Below are positions 58,116-64,000 of a DNA stretch of 64,000 nucleotides, piece after piece (within the stretch, counting starts at the first letter, position 1; each line of letters opens with the position of its first letter). A program made the position numbers and the translations under genes. The notes under the pieces are model-generated. The model ran no database searches. It worked only from the letters and a program-made list of their open reading frames with translations, and was not told the origin of the DNA. Source of the DNA: Dermacentor variabilis (taxonomy: Eukaryota; Arthropoda; Arachnida; Ixodida; Ixodidae); assembly GCF_050947875.1 (NCBI RefSeq), contig NC_134570.1, positions 101,536,122 through 101,600,121 on the forward strand. The letters run 5' to 3'.

Positions 58116-60429
58116 GTGATCGAAAGTTCCCGAGCGAGTACTCTATGGGATGTTAAGTGCGTGATTTGTGTTTCTCACACGTACATGGCTCGCTCACGCT
58201 CACACAAGACAGAACCATGGCAGGCTGTCTTGCCCTCGCGCTTACCTGAATGGATGTCGCGCTTACTTTCAGTCACGTGGGGCTTGAAACGTCATGCGCG
58301 CCTCATTTATTTGCTTGTCACGCTCGAACCTACAGTTTAGCGTGTGATTACGCATGGAATTTTTTAGAGTGTGGGATTTGCACCTTTACCACTAAAGTAG
58401 TGCCAACGACGGAACCTGTGTAGTTAGCTAATAAAACAATATGTTCCGATATAAAAATCGGTAGCTGTAATATCGCCTCGTAGGTATCTGCGAAGCACAT
58501 ATACCTGTTAAATGAATAGAACTTGATGTCATGCTGCTTGTATAATTTTAAAATGTGTAATGCCCAGTTCTTGTGCAATTGAAATATTGTCTCCCCGATT
58601 CTCCTACTCAGAAGACTTTGCCCGACATCCTACTGCCATCGATCCCACCTATCGTCTCCGTAATCAAACACTAAGTTACTGCCTCAAACCAATTTGTATC
58701 CTACCAGCCCATAGGTATATTTATAAAGCGCGGAGGCTTCTTAATGTTTAACCTCGTGATTCTAAACTTCTTTAAATTTACCATATTTCGCTTATTTGGG
58801 CGGTTTAGCCCGATGATCTCCGCACCCATTATACAAGTCTTACTCTAACTGTCGGGAACGTGTCTGCAGTGCCATTGCGAAAGCACTCAGTTGCCTTGTA
58901 TGGCCCGAGCAGTAACTGTCATATTGTCTTGTCAGGTAGTGGTTCATTATAGATGGCATTCTATGCCTTCCAAAATAGCTGCAAATAAATACATCCTACA
59001 ATGTTCTCCTTCTTCGCTGAGGCTTTGCATTAGATAAGTACATTCGATGCGCTCTAAACAAAAGCCAGTCTCATTGAAAATCCTAAAACTTACTCTTTAG
59101 GTCCCTACTGTGGCATTAGCTACGACAGCTCTGCTTTTGCTTCTTTTTTATTCTTCGTGACATATTTTCTTGAACCTGTTGTTTTCTTTTGCACAGCGTA
59201 CTAAGAAAGCAATTCTGTCATATTTTTCACAAATAAAGAAGCATACTGCTGGGGCTGGGGATTCGGACTGCGGCAGTAGAGGGACAGGATACAATGCAGA
59301 GACGGGATATGGTGGTCGTGTGCAGCCAAACAGCCCTGAGAAGCCAGACGATTGCCCCCAAGTCCTCATGGTGCCATGAAAAAGTGAGAAAATAGGTCAA
59401 GCGACGAAGACAAAAGAGCGAGCAGAACCTCTTAGTGGGACAGGTGGTACGTCTTGTTGGGAGCCTGAAGGGCGCAACTAAATGCACTGGAAAAGCACAG
59501 CCAAAATAAGACACAGACGAATGGAGCCCCTGTTTGTCAAAATTTTCTTCTCAGTACATTGCATGTTCTGTACACATGGTTGCGCCCATTATGCTGCCGT
59601 TAAGAAAAGGGCGAGCCCCTGCACTCTACTTAACTGAGACACAGGAAAACTAAAGGAAGAAAGGTGGAAAGGTCGGCCTATGTAAAATGCGTCTGGCCCT
59701 CTACATCACTATAGAAAAACATTAGCATAGGAAAAGACATCGGCCTTGTCGATTGTATAGAAATACGGAATGAAAAATAGAGTGTGAGTTTCGTGGCAGC
59801 TTATATATATAGGCAGCAACAGGTACACGGAGGGGACGCGCAAGCACGCTAGCGTTTTGTGGATCCACGTGGCCGGTATCTCATGTTACTGCGAAATAAG
59901 AATTTACCACGTGCCCGATATTTAACACGAAACTAACCGAATCCCCATACGGGCTTCACGCAAAGTAAGCTTCGTGTTTGAAGAAATATTCCTCCTGGTC
60001 TGAGTGATGAACACATGATTAGTGGCTTTCAGGATCAGTCTCTCTACGATATGACGTATCCATGAGGCTAGCCGATTTCGGTTTGCGGCCGAATGAATCT
60101 ACATACTCTTAGAAACCAGCTCTGAATATGGCTTACTGGTTCGCTGGAAGCCGGCGATATGGAAGATGATTCAGGAAGTACCTTCCAGACCTTTGACGAC
60201 TAGGCGCTGGAAAGACTAGGCAACTAGGCGCTGAGTAGATAAGAAATTTCGCTAGCTAATTAACAAAAAACGCCGCCTGTATGCTTCGTATTTAAAGACT
60301 CGCAATCAGTATGTTTTCAATGAAATGTGTCACGTGAACTATAACAGTAAGCAAGAAATAAAGGTAAATAAACAAACTCTAATCTCACAGGAATAAATAA
60401 GAACTTGTACATTTTCCCTCCCCATTTTA
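58116..60429. other. Gene-poor stretch
   Basis: No gene recognised. 59654-59700 ('gaagaaaggtggaaaggtcg') is a second copy of the dispersed repeat at 46722. Open frames here are short and lack domains. Confidence 0.35.
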
Positions 60430-60893
60430 TCTCTAAACGATGTGATCACGATCTGAAAGTTCTTGAAATGCGCTGTCGTACTGATCCGTAATTCATTTTT
60501 TCTGCATGCTTCCGCACACTGGAATAGGCTTCCCAAGAGCATTGGTGAATGTAAAACGTGTTCAGAGTTTCTGTCTTTATTGTCAAGCAGTCTGCCGTAG
60601 TATAATATCATCCCGTTTACTTTATCTAATTTGGCTGTCATTGAACTTCATGCGATAGTTTACCCTTTCCATTTCTATGTTGCAATTTTGCACCTCACCT
60701 CACTGAAGACCGTTTTGCCGTCGAGATGACTCATCGATGTTACATATTTTGTTACTTTTGCCACCTGTGCTTACTGTTTTAAGTTTTTGTCACACGTTCA
60801 TTTTCCTTCAATTGTCCCCCCTGCAATAATGCCCTTGTGATGCTGTAGGTACTTGTATAAATAAAAGATACATAAATAAATAAATGAAGACAA
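60430..60893 (+). mobile_element. 3' end of a CR1-like LINE
   Basis: Allowing one frameshift, 60465-60570 reads 'VLIRNSFFLHA', 'FRT', then 'WNRLPKSIGE', matching the 'F(F)PRTI.WN.LP..' signature at the C-terminus of many non-LTR retrotransposon ORF2 proteins. The untranslated tail ends in iterated 'ataaataaa' at 60858-60890, as expected for a LINE 3' end. It is 5'-truncated. Confidence 0.6.
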
Positions 60894-61329
60894 GATTAAC
60901 ATCCTAGCTCTGTAATTACGAGAGTTCATCAAAAATTAGAAAGAAATATTCTAACCATCCTGACTTTCGTTCATTGTATTCCGCAACACCTTGGTATTAC
61001 ATTATATAAGTTTGACAGATTCTGTGCACTGCAATTGACTACATAAAAGGATAATAAATTGTTTGCAAAACTGGCACTTAGATTTCTGTTGTAACATTAT
61101 ATATCTGTAATATTGATATGCTCAATGGAATGGCACCGAAAACTCATCTGCCATCAATTTCGCTTTATTTATGAGGCGACGATGGCGCACTTACGCACTC
61201 CCATTCTTTTATCCCTATGCTAAGATTGGACAAAACTAAGTCACTAAGAACATGTAATAGGACTATGATGGCAATATATGTTCTCAGAAATAACAATCTC
61301 GGAGCAGCCTTCTCTTTCTACGTCTACTA
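60894..61329. other. No recognised feature
   Basis: AT-rich interval between the LINE tail and the third gene unit. Confidence 0.4.
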
Positions 61330-61499
61330 AGTCTTGGGCAACTCTTCTTGCCTCTGTTTCTAGCAATCGAAACTGATCGTTATTCTCTCCTTGAAGAATA
61401 ACTTGCAACACCTTTCATCTACGCCGGCGACGGTGCTTTAGCTAAGTATGCAGAATAAAAATATGAAAATACTCGGCGCGAAACGATAACTGAGTCGAA

Positions 61500-61711
61500 C
61501 CTCATTATTCTTCGGCACGCGTAGCTTTGTTCCGGTGCTCGACGTGCCACCAAATTTACGGCCTTTAAGGTACCGGCACTGTAAGGACATTTTTTTTCCT
61601 CCACCAGTTCATACGCTGCATGAATAAGCACTGAACTGATTGGTATAAAAGGGACCGCACAATGCAGCGCTCACTAGCAGTTGCTACAACCGCGGTTGAA
61701 GGGTTAAGATG
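61500..61711 (+). promoter_or_regulatory. Gene D promoter: related block and TATA box
   Basis: 'cctcattattcttcggcacg' (from about 61499) corresponds to the block in genes B and C, but the E-box position reads CACGCG. 'gtagctttgttc' is kept. TATAAAA is at 61644-61650, 59 bp before the ATG at 61709. Confidence 0.65.
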
Positions 61712-63499
61712 GTAAGTCATTTATGCTTCAATTTATTATTTTTCGCATGAACATCCTCAGCATCGTCATGAATCCGCCATTCGCACTTCTTCATCTTTTC
61801 AGGTTATCCTAGCATGAACCAGCTGCTTTCTTTGCAGTCTGTGCGAAGTCCGGGAGTGCATTATCGAGTGTAAAACACCGAAATATTCCATGACAATGCA
61901 ATTTTTATTAGTGCATCGCCTGATATCAAAATAATTGTCCACCCATCGCAGCTGTATCCCTAAACACAAATCATTATGCGCGCACTGCAGCCCATAAGAC
62001 GCCCAGAGGTGGTTCGAATAATTCTGGAGATGTTTTGACAATCTGAGCAAAGAAAGCATAGCTACCTAAAGCGCTTCTAAAAGCAATAAAATTCTAAAAT
62101 ACCTGGAAACATTACGTTAGGCAACGCATGCCACATAAAGATGAGATAATAAAAGGTAGAATTACGCCTAATGAATGTTCGGATTTAACTGTCTGCTGCA
62201 AAAGATAAACCAATCTGTAAACGTATTTAGCTACCTACACGATTATTCTGCTAAGTTCGTTGCTTTTCATTTGAAACATTCTTCCGCCCCAGATCCGTGC
62301 CTGCATTGTCCTGGCTCTGGCCACCGGCGCTTTCGCTGGTTTTGTCGGCACCGCCGGCTATGGCGTTGGCCTGGCCGCTGCTCCAGCTGTGGCGACCGTT
62401 GCCCACGCTGCCCCCATTGCTACCTATGCCGCTGCTCCAGCCGTGACTAAGGTTTCCACCACTTATGCTGCGGCTCCAGCTGTCGCCACTGTAGCCCACG
62501 CACCAGTCGCCACCGCAGTCGCTGCCCCAGCCGTCGCCTCCTACGCTGTTGCTCCAGCAGTGACCCGCGTCGCCACTGTCGCCCACGCTGCTCCAGTCGC
62601 CACTGTCGCCCACGCTACCTACGCTGTTGCTCCAGCTGTGACCGCCGTGCACGCTGCCCCAGTTGTCGCTGCTGCTCCAGCTGTGGCCCATGTCGCCACT
62701 GTTGCCCACGCTGCCCCAGTCGCCACCTACGCCGCGGCCCCAGCTGTTGCTGCCGTCCACGCTGTCCCAGCTGTTGCCACTGCCACCGTCCACCACGCCC
62801 CAGCTGTGGCCACCATTGCCCACGCTGCCCCAGCAGTCGCTGCCTACCATGCCGCTCCAATCTACTATGGCTACGGCGTTGGTACTCTAGGCTACGGTGC
62901 TGGCCACTACGGCTACGGTCATGGTCTCCTCGGCTACGGCCTGAACTACGGCTATGGTCTTGGCACTCCGTTCCACTACGGCGCTCTTCTCCGCAAGAAG
63001 TGTGAGTAGACGATTGCTACTCTAAGTTCAGTTCTACTCTGGCGTTAAAGAAACATGAAAGTGACTTCCCGATGTTCTTGAATTTCTCGTGTTGTAATAG
63101 GGATATTATGAGTGTGAGTGATGCCTGTTAAAACTCAAGTAATATAGTGGTAGCTACGATGCGGCGCAGAGTTTGTAGGTCTCCCGTTTTGTACATTATT
63201 CGCTCCAGAACTTCGTAATCACATTATAGTTCAATGAGAAATTGAAAGTTTAGCATTATTACTTGCCGCTTGTTTCTACTCCATACTAAGCGAACTCTTG
63301 CCTTCTTTTTTGCTTTCACTGAAAGTACAACTCGTATGAGAGGGGAGATTTATTGCATATATTTTAAGTTTTAGTTTCATAGCTTTTATAAGCTTTTGAT
63401 TACTCTCTTGTTAAATATATATTGCTCGAATATGAACAGTAAGCATACAAGCTATTTATGCGTTAACTTATTCTTTCCTTTCTTTTTTTGTTTGCAGGA
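61709..63499 (+). CDS. Gene D: AAPAV-repeat cuticle-type structural protein, 237 aa
   Basis: Spliced as ATG (61709-61711), intron 1 (61712-62292), exon 2 (62293-63001), intron 2 (63002-63497) and GA (63498-63499). The stop is TGA here, against TAA in the paralogues, but it is made the same way. Exon 2 is 709 bp; the extra 15 bp (about 62601-62615) add one more VATVAHA-type step in the repeat region. Signal peptide residues 1-16 (ALATGAFA end), AAPAV modules, then the GYG-rich C-terminus ending LLRKK. Exon 2 and the 45 bp before it are almost the same as in B and C, while intron 1 can hardly be aligned. Without splicing, the frame would stop two codons later (TGT GAG TAG). Confidence 0.85.
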
Positions 63500-63625
63500 A
63501 ATATTTTCCTGATCGCAAGAAGGAAGAAATAAATCACGGAATAAATTATTATGACTTTCTTTCGTTATTGCTTCAACGACCATGGATTGCCACATCAAAT
63601 GAAATAAACGTACGATTTATTTCAT
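63498..63625 (+). terminator. Gene D exon 3: 3'UTR and poly(A) signals
   Basis: The acceptor is 'tgtttgcag'. AATAAA occurs at 63528-63533 and 63603-63608, in the same positions as in genes B and C. Confidence 0.68.
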
Positions 63626-64000
63626 CTTTGTGTGATTTTGTTATTTTTTACATACTTTGTTATAAAGATCAGTAATAATGCCAGAAGGGTTTAGAAAATT
63701 TCTGGCTGAGCTAGGCTGCACACAGAATTGCTTGAACCTCATTATCTAATTTGAGCTTCAGACAACTGGCCCAGACTAATCCTACTCTTGCCCTCTCTTC
63801 TTCGTTTCCTGTCACTTTGTGAAATGGGCATAGTGAAATGTGCATTCCATTGCTTCATACGTAAGCGCTGCAGTATGTAACCACTTTGTTGTCATTTTCG
63901 ACCTACATTTCATTAATAATAATTCGCGTTTCTTTGATGTATCTACGAAGTCAGGTCCACTAACAAGATGCCCCTCTTCATTGTGACTTTGTGTAAAGCG
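63626..64000. other. 3' flank of gene D
   Basis: It aligns with 39920-40135 and then 40330-40490 of unit 2, showing the site without the 193-bp element at about 63835-63845. No gene. Confidence 0.55.

Larger units (their letters stand above)
61330..64000 (+). repeat. Third, partial copy of the gene unit (contains gene D)
   Basis: Similarity to 18850-21350 and 37540-40500 starts near 61330 and continues to the window end. Flanks are clearly more diverged than between units 1 and 2. The rest of the unit (counterpart of 5545-18850) is not present upstream. It keeps sequence that unit 1 has lost (63740 onward) and lacks the small element of unit 2, so it serves as an outgroup. Confidence 0.8.

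Overview
The window looks like nuclear DNA of a hard tick (Ixodidae, probably a metastriate such as Rhipicephalus or Dermacentor; the species cannot be read from the sequence). The reasons are intron-bearing genes for Ala/Val/Pro- and Gly/Tyr-rich cuticle-type proteins, a tRNA-derived SINE that I recognise as the tick Ruka family, a second tRNA-derived SINE, remnants of Penelope-like, BEL/Pao, Ty3-like and CR1-like elements, and abundant short repeats. There are no operons, no phage and no CRISPR arrays. No virus of people, animals or crops was recognised.

Only four protein-coding genes are well supported. All are on the + strand and belong to one family of small secreted structural proteins. 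Gene A (exon 2 at 2588-3131) is a diverged GY-rich member. Genes B (19273-21101), C (37965-39793) and D (61709-63499) are near-identical AAPAV-repeat members of 232, 232 and 237 residues. They share an odd layout. Exon 1 carries a short 5'UTR plus only the ATG. Exon 2 carries the whole protein without its start or stop. The stop codon is made only by splicing (T of exon 2 plus AA or GA of exon 3). B, C and D have a TATA box about 60 bp before the ATG and a related upstream block; B and C carry a CACGTG in it.

Layout. 1-5545: gene A, preceded by a degenerate repeat tract. 5545-22252: duplication unit 1, containing gene B. 22253-41545: duplication unit 2, containing gene C, head-to-tail with unit 1. 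Unit 2 is longer because of an unidentified 2.1-kb insertion (22395-24485, AAATGA target duplication), a 1.15-kb foldback LTR insertion (34000-35152, GTAG target duplication) and a tetranucleotide tract nearly twice as long; unit 1 has also lost about 600 bp. Both units carry the same old Penelope-like fragment, the same 147-bp tandem repeat and the same SINE-like fragment, so these predate the duplication. 41546-61330: gene-poor repeat country with an endonuclease-like remnant, two SINEs, a complete-ended but internally gutted BEL/Pao element (47457-51356, 161-bp LTRs, CCTGC target duplication), a second Penelope-like remnant followed by a hammerhead-like motif, a diverged repeat pair on opposite strands and a LINE tail. 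61330-64000: a third, partial and older copy of the gene unit, containing gene D.

Taken together, this is a cuticle-protein gene cluster that grew by segmental duplication. The coding exon has stayed far more alike between copies, silent sites included, than the flanking introns, which suggests gene conversion. All coordinates, alignments and identities were judged by eye.
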